A stretch of 64,000 bases of DNA from JBBECE01 sp040881985 (GCA_040881985.1 JBBECE010000010.1:62001-126000), one strand, 5' to 3'. Shown: positions 7,950 through 16,904, counted from the first letter of the stretch. Made by a program: numbers and translations. Notes: generated from the letters alone by a model not told the origin.

Positions 7950-8725
7950 CGCGCCGTGGCGGCTTTGCGCAAGACCTCCAATAGGGAGCCGTACGTCGTG
8001 TCCTCCTTGTAGAGAATCACGCGGCCGGGCAGAGCCGATACCTGCCAGCCCTCGGGCAGGGAATCCAGGATCAGCGTCAACACCAGACGCGTCGTCAGGA
8101 CCCTTTGGGGCACTACGATCATTTTGTCGATCATGTCCACGTGACCGGTTCGCCAAGTGCCTTCCTCGCCAGTGTCGTATCTGAGCAAGTAGGGCAATTC
8201 ATTCTTCAGCGCCAGTAAGGCTGACATCAGTGGGTGCTCGCCGGCGGGCAGAAACGCAACCTCTCGGTCAATGTCGACTGAATACTGAAGATCGAACTTC
8301 GCCGGGTCCTGCGATTCCCGCCGATGCCCTGGGTCATTCGAGCCAAAACCTGAGTAGTTCCAGACCGGGCGTCCTCCCTCCCGCTTCGCGTATTCGTCAA
8401 TCAGCATGGTTTCGAGGTCGAAATTCGAGAACACGAAAATGCGTACCGCCTTAAAGCGCACCTGCTCAGGGTCGAGGTGATGGCGATGCCTGACATTGTT
8501 GAGGTGCCGGAGCAGGCGGGACCTGAACCCCACCTCCGCGTCCGTCTTGCCAATGTAGACCAGACTGTTCTCCAAAAAGAGAAAGTAGGCGCCCTGCGCC
8601 TGGTTCGGGATCATTCGATTGAGATTCTCGAGCGTGAGCGGCGACGCGGACATTGCGTCAAAATACTTGGGCAGCTCCGTCCGCATGACGCCAGGGATGT
8701 CGAGCTCAAACTCGGCGTAACCCAT
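7946..8725 (-). CDS. GIY-YIG type II restriction endonuclease, Eco29kI-like
   Basis: The 259-residue product has a GIY-YIG nuclease signature: GAYFLFLENSLVYIGKT (about 45-61) followed by RSRLLRHL and, further on, WNYSGFGSNDPGHRRESQD, which resembles the conserved NxxGFGNHDPG block of Eco29kI-type enzymes. Adjacent genes are a C5 methyltransferase (three bases upstream) and Vsr (overlapping), so a restriction role is strongly implied. Characterised Eco29kI relatives cut CCGCGG; specificity here is not known. Base composition is visibly less G+C rich than the flanks, suggesting transfer. Confidence 0.82.
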   Translation of the reverse strand: MGYAEFELDIPGVMRTELPKYFDAMSASPLTLENLNRMIPNQAQGAYFLFLENSLVYIGKTDAEVGFRSRLLRHLNNVRHRHHLDPEQVRFKAVRIFVFSNFDLETMLIDEYAKREGGRPVWNYSGFGSNDPGHRRESQDPAKFDLQYSVDIDREVAFLPAGEHPLMSALLALKNELPYLLRYDTGEEGTWRTGHVDMIDKMIVVPQRVLTTRLVLTLILDSLPEGWQVSALPGRVILYKEDTTYGSLLEVLRKAATAR

Positions 8726-8728
8726 AGA

Positions 8729-9922
8729 CTATGCCGCTTTGTTTTCGAACACGCTGCCGCGATGCACGATTCCAACCAGACGCCGTCCGAAGAATTCCGA
8801 CAGCTGGGTTGGCACCGCGTTTCCGAGCTGCCTCATGTTTTCGGTCCAACTGCCAATGAACTCATAATCGTCCGGCAGGCCTTGCAGGCGAGCCGCTTCC
8901 CTCACCGTTAGATATCGGACCGTGTTGTCGGAAAAGGAGATCATGTTCTCACCGCCGGGCACACCATGCACTCCGGCCTTGAGTGCTTTCGCGGGTTCAT
9001 CGATGGGGCTACCGGTGTGGCCGGAATAGGTTTTCGCCCCTGGTTGGAAAACATGATTGGGAACATCTCGTCGCGAGCCTGGCTCTCCAAGGCCGGCGAT
9101 CGAGTCCCGAACTGTCAGCCAAGGATTTCCCTTCGGTTTCACTCCCCGATTCCGAAGGAGGTCGACCATGCGGGCATCGGTTGATCTCGAGGGGAGCGCT
9201 CGCGGTCGTCTGAGTTCATGTCGTTCCCAATACTCGCCGGACACGTATTGATCCCAAAGCAGGCGCGCATATGAATGGGTCGGTCGAGGCACATCGTGGA
9301 TGGGTCCGATATCGCGGTGGATTCCCATGATCAACACGCGGTGTCGTTTTTGGGCCGCGCCGAAGTCTGCAGCGTTCACGCTCATCACCGTCACAACATA
9401 CTCGGCATCCGTTTCGTGCGCGCGCAATTGCACAAGGTGAGCGGAACGGTCCTGATCGCCTTCCTGCTCCAAAGCTGGAATTGAAAGTGAAAGGCGTATC
9501 CATTCAAGATGCTCGGCGAACTTGGGACGCGCAAGACCACGGACGTTTTCAAAAAGGAATGCCCGCGGCTTAATCTCCCGCACGGCGCGCACGGCCTCGG
9601 GCCACAAGTCACGCCCGTCCTCCTCGCCCCGGTGCAGCCCGCCGATGGAAAATGGCTGGCAAGGCGGCCCCCCCGCCACCACTTCAGCCTTTCCCCGATA
9701 CTCCGACCAGCCGAAAGAACGAACATCGCCGTCGTGAACTTTCCAATCCGCGACGTGTTCGATGCCGCGTCTCGAATTGTGCACGACGTTGGCGACGGAA
9801 TGGTGGTCTCGCTCGACAAGCAGCAGGTGGCGAAGCCCCGCTCGCGCCAACCCTAGTGCCAAGCCGCCACACCCGGAAAACAACTCAACGCTGTCCACTT
9901 GTTCCCCCGAACTCCTAGACAT
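8729..9922 (-). CDS. DNA (cytosine-5) methyltransferase of a type II restriction-modification system
   Basis: A 397-residue C5 methyltransferase with motif I VELFSGCGGLALGL (about 12), motif IV GGPPCQPFS with catalytic Cys88, motif VI ENVRG, motif VIII QKRHRVLI, a target-recognition region around 220-310, and motif X GNAVP. It protects host DNA from the adjacent GIY-YIG nuclease. I chose the ATG at 9922; a TTG at 9952 would add ten residues. First gene of the M-R-V operon. Confidence 0.95.
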   Translation of the reverse strand: MSRSSGEQVDSVELFSGCGGLALGLARAGLRHLLLVERDHHSVANVVHNSRRGIEHVADWKVHDGDVRSFGWSEYRGKAEVVAGGPPCQPFSIGGLHRGEEDGRDLWPEAVRAVREIKPRAFLFENVRGLARPKFAEHLEWIRLSLSIPALEQEGDQDRSAHLVQLRAHETDAEYVVTVMSVNAADFGAAQKRHRVLIMGIHRDIGPIHDVPRPTHSYARLLWDQYVSGEYWERHELRRPRALPSRSTDARMVDLLRNRGVKPKGNPWLTVRDSIAGLGEPGSRRDVPNHVFQPGAKTYSGHTGSPIDEPAKALKAGVHGVPGGENMISFSDNTVRYLTVREAARLQGLPDDYEFIGSWTENMRQLGNAVPTQLSEFFGRRLVGIVHRGSVFENKAA

Positions 9923-10097
9923 TCGATGGCTGGATTTGACCTCGATTCTCAACTGGACATCATCTCTCCACAGAATTCAAGAACAATTCATGAACAGAGC
10001 CGAGTTTTCCCCGTCCAGCGCCTCGCAGATCCTGCCGCGGTCGGGCATCCATGGATCGCCGGAACACGTCCGGCGATAAGGGGAGCAAAGAACACTT

Positions 10098-10215
10098 TCC
10101 CTCCCCTTGATGGGGGGGGGGCAGGGTGGGGTGACGAGCAGGGCACGGTGCAAGTGGCTCACCCCCACCCCGCCGCTGCGCGGCGACCCTCCCCGCAAGG
10201 GGGAGGGAGTGCAAA
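10098..10215. repeat. G/C-rich hairpin repeats, two copies
   Basis: Two copies of a dispersed element with the pattern CCCTCCCC-short loop-GGGGAGGG. The first reads CCTCCCCTTGATGGGGGG; the second has CACCCCCACCCCGCC, then GACCCTCCCCGCAAGGGGGA. Related copies are at 16341-16380 and 16979-17022. These are intergenic repeats of the REP/mosaic kind. Confidence 0.7.
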
Positions 10216-10235
10216 GTGGGCGCCTCCATTTCGCC

Positions 10236-10357
10236 TTTCCTCATGCCCGGACTTGTTCGGGCCATCCAGTCGCGCCGCGCCGGCGGCGCGAAAGACTCAT
10301 CGGTGCAACGGACGTCGCGCCACTGGATCACCCGGACGAGCCGGGTGATGACGAAGG
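10236..10357. repeat. palindromic GLTR-type intergenic repeats, two copies
   Basis: GCCCGGACTTGTTCGGGC (about 10,247-10,264) and TCACCCGGACGAGCCGGGTGA (10,328-10,348, followed by TGACGAAG) are short palindromes with a common layout: stem, ACGA/TCAA-like loop, stem, TGACGA tail. The same layout recurs at 19876-19910 and 19959-19987. They are common dispersed elements of alphaproteobacterial intergenic DNA. Confidence 0.65.
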
Positions 10358-10425
10358 AATAGTGGATCGCTGGGAAAACCCCGGGCGATGAGGAGGGAGA
10401 ATGGACGCCGGGACGGACCCGGCGG

Positions 10426-11292
10426 TCACGTCACCGCGTGGGACGCGGCGGCAACGGCGGGGAGGTTGTAGAACCGCCGGACGACTTCCCAGCCGTCCTC
10501 GGCATTGTCGACAAAGGTCAAAAGGTCGGGATCGTCGGGCGAGATGGTGCCCTCCTCGGCGAGCGCATCGAGGTCGAGAACGCGTTCCCAGAATTTCGCC
10601 CCGAACAGCAACACCGGCACCTTGTCCATGCGGCCGGTCTGGATCAGCGTCAGGGTTTCGAAGAATTCGTCCATGGTGCCGAAGCCGCCGGGAAAGATGG
10701 CGACGACCTTGGCGCGCAGGAGGAAGTGAATCTTGCGGGTGGCGAAATAGTGGAAGTTGAAGCTGAGCGCCGGATCGATATAGGCGTTCGGCACCTGCTC
10801 GTGGGGCAGGACGATCGAGAGGCCGATCGAGGGCGCGCCCACTTCCGAAGCGCCGCGATTGCCCGCCTCCATCACCCCGGGCCCGCCGCCGGTGACGACG
10901 ATGAATTCCTTGTAGTCGAGCGAGGCGGCGGTCAGCGAGGCGAGCTGGGCGAAGCGCCGCGCCTCCTCGTAATAGACCGAGTTTTTTTCGAGATTCTGCT
11001 TGGCGATCGGGGTTTTCGCCATCAGCGCCGGCTGGCCGGGGGCGGGAATGCGGGAGCCGCCGAACAACACCACGGTCGAGACGATGCCGCGCTCGCGCAG
11101 CTTCATTTCAGGCTTCATATATTCGAGCTGGAAGCGCACCCCGCGCAATTCCTCCGAGGTCATGAAATCCTCGTCGGAGAACGCCAGCCGGTAGGCCGGC
11201 GATTGGGTCTGCGGGGTGCGCGGCACCTGACGGGCGGCCTTGATGTCCTCGCCCGAGGTTCTGAACGAGGTCGGTGTACGGCGCCTGGCCAT
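10426..11292 (-). CDS. LOG family protein (TIGR00730 Rossmann fold)
   Basis: The 288-residue product carries the nucleotide-binding LOG signature: VVTGGGPGVMEAGNRGA and PGGFGTMDEFFETLTLIQTGR, with an N-terminal extension of about 85 residues found in the larger bacterial forms. Relatives act as cytokinin riboside 5'-monophosphate phosphoribohydrolases or AMP/nucleotide hydrolases; the natural substrate here is unknown. I chose the ATG at 11292 (MARRRTPTSFR); the longer open frame upstream runs into dapD antisense. Divergent from dapD. Confidence 0.88.
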   Translation of the reverse strand: MARRRTPTSFRTSGEDIKAARQVPRTPQTQSPAYRLAFSDEDFMTSEELRGVRFQLEYMKPEMKLRERGIVSTVVLFGGSRIPAPGQPALMAKTPIAKQNLEKNSVYYEEARRFAQLASLTAASLDYKEFIVVTGGGPGVMEAGNRGASEVGAPSIGLSIVLPHEQVPNAYIDPALSFNFHYFATRKIHFLLRAKVVAIFPGGFGTMDEFFETLTLIQTGRMDKVPVLLFGAKFWERVLDLDALAEEGTISPDDPDLLTFVDNAEDGWEVVRRFYNLPAVAAASHAVT

Positions 11293-11400
11293 GGAAATTT
11301 CCGTCAAAGGTCGCGATCTTGGGTCAGAATAGCGCGAGCCTTGCACATACGGCGTTAACAGCGATAGGTACTTCGCACCGGTGGCGGGGGAGCGAAATAG

Positions 11401-12246
11401 ATGCACAAAGCCAGCCTCGAAGCGGCGATCGAGGCCGCCTGGGAGCGGCGCGAGGAATTGACCCCCGCGACCAAAGGGGCGGCGCGCGAGGCCGTCGCGG
11501 CGGGGCTCGATTTGCTCGATCGCGGGGCGGCGCGGGTCGCCGAGCGGGTCGCCGACGGGCAATGGCGGGTTAACCTTTGGCTCAAAAAAGCGGTGCTGCT
11601 GAGCTTTCGCCTCAACGAGATGCAGGCGATCCCCGGCGGGCCGGGCGGGGCGAGCTGGTTCGACAAGGTGCCGTCGAAATTCGCCGGCTGGGACGAGAGG
11701 CGGTTCCGCGAGGCGGGGTTCCGTGCCGTGCCGGGGGCGATCGTCCGGCATTCGGCGTTCATCGGGCGGGGGGCTGTCCTGATGCCCTGCTTCGTCAATC
11801 TCGGGGCCTATGTGGGCGAAAATACCATGGTCGATACCTGGGCGACGGTCGGCAGCTGCGCGCAAATCGGCAACAACGTGCATCTGAGCGGCGGGGCGGG
11901 GATCGGCGGCGTCCTCGAGCCGTTGCAGGGGCGCCCGGTCGTCATCGAGGACAATTGCTTCATCGGGGCGCGGGCCGAAGTCGCCGAGGGCGTGATCGTG
12001 CGGGAGGGATCGGTGCTGTCGATGGGGATCTATCTTTCGGCCTCGACCAAAATCGTCAACCGGGCGACGGGCGCGATTTTCACCGGCGAAGTGCCGGCTT
12101 ATTCGGTCGTCGTTTCGGGGACGCTGCCCGGAAAACCCTTGCCCGGCGGGGAGCCGGGACCGGGGCTGTATTGCGCGGTCATCGTCAAGCAGGTCGACGC
12201 CAAGACCCGCGCCAAGACCTCGATCAACGAGCTGTTGCGGGACTGA
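11401..12246 (+). CDS. dapD: 2,3,4,5-tetrahydropyridine-2,6-dicarboxylate N-succinyltransferase
   Basis: Succinylase branch of meso-diaminopimelate and lysine synthesis. The 281-residue product has the DapD N-terminal helical domain, then a left-handed beta-helix with hexapeptide-like repeats (HSAFIGRGAVLMPCFVN, GENTMVDTWATVGSCAQIG, GGVLEPLQGRPVVIEDNCFI). AAUAG-AUG start follows GGGGGAGCG. First gene of dapD-DUF805-dapE. Confidence 0.97.
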   Translation: MHKASLEAAIEAAWERREELTPATKGAAREAVAAGLDLLDRGAARVAERVADGQWRVNLWLKKAVLLSFRLNEMQAIPGGPGGASWFDKVPSKFAGWDERRFREAGFRAVPGAIVRHSAFIGRGAVLMPCFVNLGAYVGENTMVDTWATVGSCAQIGNNVHLSGGAGIGGVLEPLQGRPVVIEDNCFIGARAEVAEGVIVREGSVLSMGIYLSASTKIVNRATGAIFTGEVPAYSVVVSGTLPGKPLPGGEPGPGLYCAVIVKQVDAKTRAKTSINELLRD

Positions 12247-12346
12247 ATTCCCGCTGGGGGCAACCCTTGCGGGGGGCTGCCCCGGCCCGGAATTTCGGCT
12301 AGGGTGACGCCGGATGGCGCAAACGCGCTGGGTTGCGGAGGGAAAT

Positions 12347-12904
12347 ATGAACGACTATCTCAAGATGTTTATGGGTTTCGACGGGCGCCTCAACCGGCAA
12401 CGGTTCTGGCTCGGGGTCATCGGGCTGATCGTCGCCTCGATCGTGGTCAGCATGATTCTCGGATCGATCTTCGGGGTGCAGATGTTCAACTTCGCCATGG
12501 TGGCGCTGCAGCCGGACGCCGACCCGGCGGCGATGGCGCTCATGGCGACCAACATGATGAAGACCTCGGGCTGGGTGAGCCTCGTCGCGCTCATCATCCT
12601 CGCCTATCCGGGCATGGCGCTGTGGATGAAGCGCGCCCATGACCGGGATTCGAACGGGCAACTGGTCTATGTGTTCTACGGGCTCCTGGCGCTGAGCTAT
12701 GTGCTGCAGGGCCTGGGGCTGACCGTCGGCACGATGGATATCGGCGGGGTCTCGTATCCGAGCATCAATACGATCGGCTGGATCCTGTCGGTTGCGAGCG
12801 GGCTCCTGGGGCTTTATCTCCTCATCACCCTCGGCTTCCTCAAGGGCACTTCGGGGCCGAATACCTACGGGCCCGATCCGCTTGGGGCAAAGGCGGCGGC
12901 GTAA
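12347..12904 (+). CDS. DUF805 family membrane protein
   Basis: The 185-residue product starts MNDYLKMFMGFDGRLNRQRFW, the hallmark of DUF805 (an F-x-G-R-x-(N/S)-R-x-x-(F/Y)-W motif), followed by four hydrophobic segments and KRAHDRD and KGTSGPNTYGPDPL, all conserved in the family. Function unknown. The ATG at 12347 is preceded by GGAGGGA. It sits between dapD and dapE, an arrangement seen across Hyphomicrobiales, probably in the same transcript. Confidence 0.92.
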   Translation: MNDYLKMFMGFDGRLNRQRFWLGVIGLIVASIVVSMILGSIFGVQMFNFAMVALQPDADPAAMALMATNMMKTSGWVSLVALIILAYPGMALWMKRAHDRDSNGQLVYVFYGLLALSYVLQGLGLTVGTMDIGGVSYPSINTIGWILSVASGLLGLYLLITLGFLKGTSGPNTYGPDPLGAKAAA

Positions 12905-12924
12905 AGGCCGCAGAAAGGCGGGGT

Positions 12925-14106
12925 ATGCCGGGCGAGACGAGGCGCAAAGCCGACCCCGCCGCACTCCTTCAGAAGCTCATCCGCTGCCCGTCGGTGACCC
13001 CGGCTGAAGCCGGGGCGCTCGACGCGGTGGCGGACGCGCTCGCCCCGCTCGGCTTTGCGGTCGAGCGGCTGCGCTTTGCGACGGGCGCCTATCCGGTCGA
13101 CAATCTCTTCGCGACGCGCGGGGACGCCGGGCCGCATCTTTTGTATTGCGGCCATGTCGACGTGGTGCCGCCGGGAGAGGCATCCGACTGGACGCATGGG
13201 CCGTTTTCGGGCGATCTCGCCCAAGGCGCGGTCTGGGGGCGCGGCGCCATCGACATGAAGGGCTCGATTGCGGCGTTTCTGGCGGCGCTTGACCAGCTCG
13301 AAGCCACCGGGGGGCTCGATGGCGGGCGGGTGTCGCTGATCGTCACCTCGGACGAGGAAGCCGATGCTACCGACGGCACGATCAAAGTGCTCGAATGGGC
13401 GGCGGCCAAGGGGCACAAGTTCGATTTCGGGCTGGTGGGCGAGCCGACGAGCAGGGAGAATTTCGGCGACATGCTGAAAGTGGGCCGGCGCGGCGCGCTC
13501 GTCGGCATGATCGAGGTCAAGGGCGTGCAGGGCCATGCCGCCTATCCGCACGAGGCGAAGAACCCCCTGCCAACTCTGGCGCGGATTTCGACCGCGCTGG
13601 CGTCCGGCAAGCTCGACGACGGGACGGACCACTTCCCGCCCTCGCACCTGGCGCTGACCTCGATCGACACCGGCAATCTGGCGGGCAATGTCATTCCGGC
13701 GCGCGGCCGGGTGAAGTTCAATATCAGGTTCAACGACCGCTGGACCGAGGCAACGCTGCAGGGCTGGCTCGCCGAGCGGATCACCAGCGTGCCGGCCGAA
13801 GGGTGCGACGTGAGCCTCGAAATCTTCCAGCCGGTGGCGCAGGCGTTCGTCTCCGCCGACGCGCCGGCGGTGGCGCTGCTGGCCGAGAGCGTCAGGGCGG
13901 TAAGCGGGCGCTCCCCGGAGCGGTCGACATCGGGGGGAACGTCGGACGCCAGATTCATCGCCCAATATTGCCCGGTCGCCGAATTCGGCGGTATCGGCAA
14001 ACTCGCCCACAAGACCGACGAGCGGGCGAGCGTTGCCGAACTGGTTGAATTGCAGGCGGTTTACGCCCACTTTATCGGCGCGTTCCTGCGGACAAAGGGC
14101 CAATGA
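12925..14106 (+). CDS. dapE: succinyl-diaminopimelate desuccinylase
   Basis: M20 metallopeptidase-fold enzyme that removes succinate from N-succinyl-LL-diaminopimelate. The 393 residues show the metal ligands in YCGHVDVVPPG, GRGAIDMKG and DEEADA, the dimerisation (lid) domain in the middle, and STSGGTSDARF near the C-terminus. ATG start follows GGCGGGGT. Its stop overlaps the next gene (ATGA). Confidence 0.97.
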   Translation: MPGETRRKADPAALLQKLIRCPSVTPAEAGALDAVADALAPLGFAVERLRFATGAYPVDNLFATRGDAGPHLLYCGHVDVVPPGEASDWTHGPFSGDLAQGAVWGRGAIDMKGSIAAFLAALDQLEATGGLDGGRVSLIVTSDEEADATDGTIKVLEWAAAKGHKFDFGLVGEPTSRENFGDMLKVGRRGALVGMIEVKGVQGHAAYPHEAKNPLPTLARISTALASGKLDDGTDHFPPSHLALTSIDTGNLAGNVIPARGRVKFNIRFNDRWTEATLQGWLAERITSVPAEGCDVSLEIFQPVAQAFVSADAPAVALLAESVRAVSGRSPERSTSGGTSDARFIAQYCPVAEFGGIGKLAHKTDERASVAELVELQAVYAHFIGAFLRTKGQ

Positions 14107-14651
14107 CGCTGATCGAAGAAGCAAGAGCGGCGGCCATGGGCTGCCTCGCGGTGCTGCGCGGCGAGCGCGACGCCCCGGCCTATTTCGACCTGACGCTGCG
14201 CGGGCTTTTGGGCTCGCTGATTGCGCTGCTGGTCGTCGTCGGCATTGAAGTGCACCTGCCCGGGGGCAGCGACGCCGGGGGGCCGGGGCTGACGCCGCTC
14301 GGCCAGCTGCTGTTCGTCGGCGCGGTCGCGGCGCTGTGGATCGTCGTCCTCTATTATTTCCTCAAAACGATCGGCCGCGACAACCGGCTGGTGCCGTTCC
14401 TGGTGGTCAATAATTGGGGCAGCGTCTATGCAGGTCTGATCTGGATTGCCCTGGCGCTGTTCGGCTTCGGCGGGGTTTTCGCGACGTTCCTGGTCGGGAT
14501 CGGCTCGATCTACTTTTTCGTCCGCACCGCCTTGATCGTCATCGAACTGAGGCCGGTGATGGTCCTCGCTTTGATGGGGGTGCAGCTGGTCGCGGGCCTC
14601 TTTGCGCTGATGCTGCTCGGGCTGGTGCTGCCGGGGGCGGCGCCTCAGTAA
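14103..14651 (+). CDS. hypothetical integral membrane protein
   Basis: Not assigned to a known family. The 182 residues start MTLIEEARAAAMGCLAVLRGER and contain about four hydrophobic segments (around 35-55, 70-90, 105-130 and 145-175). The start overlaps dapE by four bases, so it is translationally coupled to lysine synthesis genes, although no transporter motif is visible. Its 3' end overlaps truA by seven bases, tail to tail. Confidence 0.75.
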   Translation: MTLIEEARAAAMGCLAVLRGERDAPAYFDLTLRGLLGSLIALLVVVGIEVHLPGGSDAGGPGLTPLGQLLFVGAVAALWIVVLYYFLKTIGRDNRLVPFLVVNNWGSVYAGLIWIALALFGFGGVFATFLVGIGSIYFFVRTALIVIELRPVMVLALMGVQLVAGLFALMLLGLVLPGAAPQ

Positions 14652-15382
14652 TCGACGCGGACGAGATAGAGCCCGCCCGGCGGGGCGAGCGCCCCGCAGG
14701 CTGAGCGGTCGGCGGCATCGAGCGCGGCGCGAAAATCGCGCACCCGCCATTTGCCCTCCCCGACAAGTTTCAGTGAGCCCGCCATCGAGCGGACCTGCGA
14801 ATGCAGGAACGAGCGCGCCGAGGCGCGGATGAGGATCGTCTCGGCCTGGCGCGACACATCGAGCCGGTCGAGGGTTTTGACCGGGGATTTGGCCTGACAT
14901 TCGGCGGCGCGGAAGGTCGAAAAATCGTGCTTGCCGAGGATCGACTGCGCGGCGTTGTGCATGGGCTCGGCGTCGAGCGGGACGGCGACGTGCCAGACGC
15001 GGTTATGCTCGAGGGCGGGCGGGGCGCGGCGATTGAGAATGCGGTATTCATAGTGCCGCGCCCGGGCCGAGCGGCGGGCGTCGAAATCCGGGGCGGCGGG
15101 TTCGGCGGCGAGGATGGCGACTGGATCGGGTTTGAGGTGAAAGTTCAGGGCCTCGGAAATCCGGAACGGGTCCCAGTCCTTTTCGAGATCGACATGGGCG
15201 ACCTGGCCGAGCGCGTGAACGCCAGCGTCGGTGCGGCCCGCCCCCTGCACTGTCACAGTCTCGCCGGAAAAGGCGAGGATGGCGCTCTCGAGGGCACCCT
15301 GGACGGAGGCGCCGTTGTCCTGGCGCTGCCAGCCGACAAATGGGGTGCCGTCGTATTCGATGACGAGCTTGTAGCGGGGCAT
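14645..15382 (-). CDS. truA: tRNA pseudouridine(38-40) synthase
   Basis: Converts U38-U40 of many tRNA anticodon arms to pseudouridine. The 245 residues open with RYKLVIEYDGTPFVGWQRQ and carry the catalytic motif GAGRTDAGVHALGQVAH (Asp in RTDAGVH), then RSFLHSQVRSMAGSL. The ATG overlaps the fmt stop, placing truA last in def-fmt-truA. Confidence 0.97.
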   Translation of the reverse strand: MPRYKLVIEYDGTPFVGWQRQDNGASVQGALESAILAFSGETVTVQGAGRTDAGVHALGQVAHVDLEKDWDPFRISEALNFHLKPDPVAILAAEPAAPDFDARRSARARHYEYRILNRRAPPALEHNRVWHVAVPLDAEPMHNAAQSILGKHDFSTFRAAECQAKSPVKTLDRLDVSRQAETILIRASARSFLHSQVRSMAGSLKLVGEGKWRVRDFRAALDAADRSACGALAPPGGLYLVRVDY

Positions 15383-16308
15383 CAGGGGAGCAGAAGCCCG
15401 GTCAGCGGCCCGGTGCCGCGGACGAAGGCGTCGACGTCGGTGGGGACCTTGCCTTCGCGCTGCACGCGGGTCAGCCGGACGGCGCCCTGCCCGCAGGCCA
15501 CGGTCAGAGGGGCGGCGACGACGGTCCCCGGGGCGCCCCGCCCTTCGGCCACCGAGGCGCGCAGCGCCTTGACGCGAACGGCCTCGCCGTGGAGCTTCAA
15601 GGTGAACCAGGCGCCGGGGACGGGCGAGAGGCCGCGAATATGGTTGTGGATTTCTGCCGCGGGGCGCGACCAGTCGATGCGGGTCTCGGGGTTGGAAATT
15701 TTCCTGGCGTAGGTGACACCGGTCTCGGGCTGCGAGGTAAACTCAAGTACGCCACGCTCAAGCGCCGCCAACGCGCGAGCCATCAGGTCGGCGCCGCGGC
15801 GCATCATCTCGTCATGCAATTCCCCGGTGGTCGCTTCGGGGGCAATGGGAAGCTCCTCGACCAGCCCGACGGGGCCGGTATCGAGGCCTTCGTCCAGCTT
15901 CATCACCGAGACGCCGGTCGTCGTGTCGCCCGCCATCACCGCCCGCGCGATGGGGGCGCCGCCGCGCCAGCGCGGCAGCAGCGAGGCGTGGAGGTTGAGG
16001 CAACCGAGCCGGGGCGCATCGAGGATCGCTTTGGGCAGGATCAGCCCATAGGCGACGACGACCGCGACATCGGGGCGCAGCGCGGCGAATTCGACCTCTT
16101 CGGCGGCGGATTTAAGCGAGGCCGGATGGCGGACCGGCAGGCCGAACTTTTCGGCGGCGAGGTGAACCGGGGATTTGCGCAGGGCCTCGCCGCGGCCGGC
16201 GGGGCGGGGCGGCTGGGTGTACACGGCGGCGATGGCGTGGCCGCGCGCCACGAGTTCGGTCAGCGTCGGGGTGGCGAAGGCGGGCGTGCCCATGAAGACG
16301 ATGCGCAT
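15382..16308 (-). CDS. fmt: methionyl-tRNA formyltransferase
   Basis: Formylates initiator Met-tRNA with 10-formyl-THF. The 308 residues start MRIVFMGTPAFATPTL and include CLNLHASLLPRWRGGAPI and VSVMKLDEGLDTGP, covering the Asn-His-Asp catalytic set, followed by the C-terminal OB-like domain. A longer open frame upstream (to 16620) is only read-through of def antisense and the repeat. The gap to def holds a hairpin repeat. Confidence 0.97.
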   Translation of the reverse strand: MRIVFMGTPAFATPTLTELVARGHAIAAVYTQPPRPAGRGEALRKSPVHLAAEKFGLPVRHPASLKSAAEEVEFAALRPDVAVVVAYGLILPKAILDAPRLGCLNLHASLLPRWRGGAPIARAVMAGDTTTGVSVMKLDEGLDTGPVGLVEELPIAPEATTGELHDEMMRRGADLMARALAALERGVLEFTSQPETGVTYARKISNPETRIDWSRPAAEIHNHIRGLSPVPGAWFTLKLHGEAVRVKALRASVAEGRGAPGTVVAAPLTVACGQGAVRLTRVQREGKVPTDVDAFVRGTGPLTGLLLP

Positions 16309-16340
16309 GGGGAGTTCATCGGGCGCAGGCGGAGCGGGGT

Positions 16341-16380
16341 CAACCCCCACCCGACCCTCCCCCTTTCTGGGGGAGGGTGA
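16341..16380. repeat. G/C hairpin repeat between def and fmt
   Basis: CAACCCCCACCC followed by CCCTCCCCC (16355-16363), a five-base loop and GGGGGAGGG (16369-16377): a perfect 9-bp stem. It belongs to the same family as the copies at 10,098 and 16,979 and interrupts an operon that is otherwise tightly packed. Confidence 0.75.
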
Positions 16381-16385
16381 AGAGA

Positions 16386-16904
16386 TCACCCCGCGCGCTT
16401 CGCCTGTTTGGCGAACCGGCGGGTGACGATGCCGCGTTTGAGCCGCGACAAATAGTCGATGAAGAGTTTGCCGTTGATGTGATCGACCTCGTGCTGGACG
16501 GCGGTCGCCAGCACGCCCTCGCAGTCGAGCGTCTGGCGATTGCCGTCGAGATCGAGGAAGGCGACGCGGCAGCGGTCGGGCCGTTCGATCTCCTCGAAAT
16601 AGTCGGGGATCGACAGGCACCCTTCCTCGTGGATGCGAAGCTCCTCGGAGACCCAGGCGATTTCGGGATTGACGAGGGTGATCGGCTGGCGCGGCTCGGT
16701 GTCCGGATCCTTGACGGTGTCGATGACGACAACGCGCTTCAGGACGCCGACCTGATTGGCCGCGAGCCCGATGCCGGGGGCGGCGTACATGGTCTCGAAC
16801 AGGTCGGCGACGAGCTCTCTGATCGCGGCGTCGATCGCCGCAACCGGCGCGGCGACCTTCCGGAGCCGTGGATCGGGGAGCAGGAGGATGGGGCGGATGG
16901 CCAA
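16386..16904 (-). CDS. def: peptide deformylase
   Basis: Removes the N-terminal formyl group from nascent proteins. The 172 residues contain the three family motifs: GIGLAANQVG, EGCLSIP (metal Cys) and QHEVDHINGKLF (HExDH-type metal site). The only reasonable start is a TTG that yields MAIRPILLLPDPRLR, the normal PDF N-terminus. Head of def-fmt-truA. Confidence 0.97.
   Translation of the reverse strand: MAIRPILLLPDPRLRKVAAPVAAIDAAIRELVADLFETMYAAPGIGLAANQVGVLKRVVVIDTVKDPDTEPRQPITLVNPEIAWVSEELRIHEEGCLSIPDYFEEIERPDRCRVAFLDLDGNRQTLDCEGVLATAVQHEVDHINGKLFIDYLSRLKRGIVTRRFAKQAKRAG

Larger units (their letters stand above)
9953..10425. other. gene-free stretch between the restriction cassette and the LOG gene
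   Basis: About 470 bases with no convincing gene. The part next to the methyltransferase is ordinary and may hold its promoter; from about 10,090 onward it is a mosaic of G/C hairpin and palindromic repeats listed separately. Short ORFs here are built from repeat sequence. Confidence 0.7.

Noticed and set aside
7500..10430. Restriction cassette as part of a prophage or insertion sequence
   Set aside because: No integrase, transposase, terminal inverted repeats with target duplication, or phage structural genes are present.
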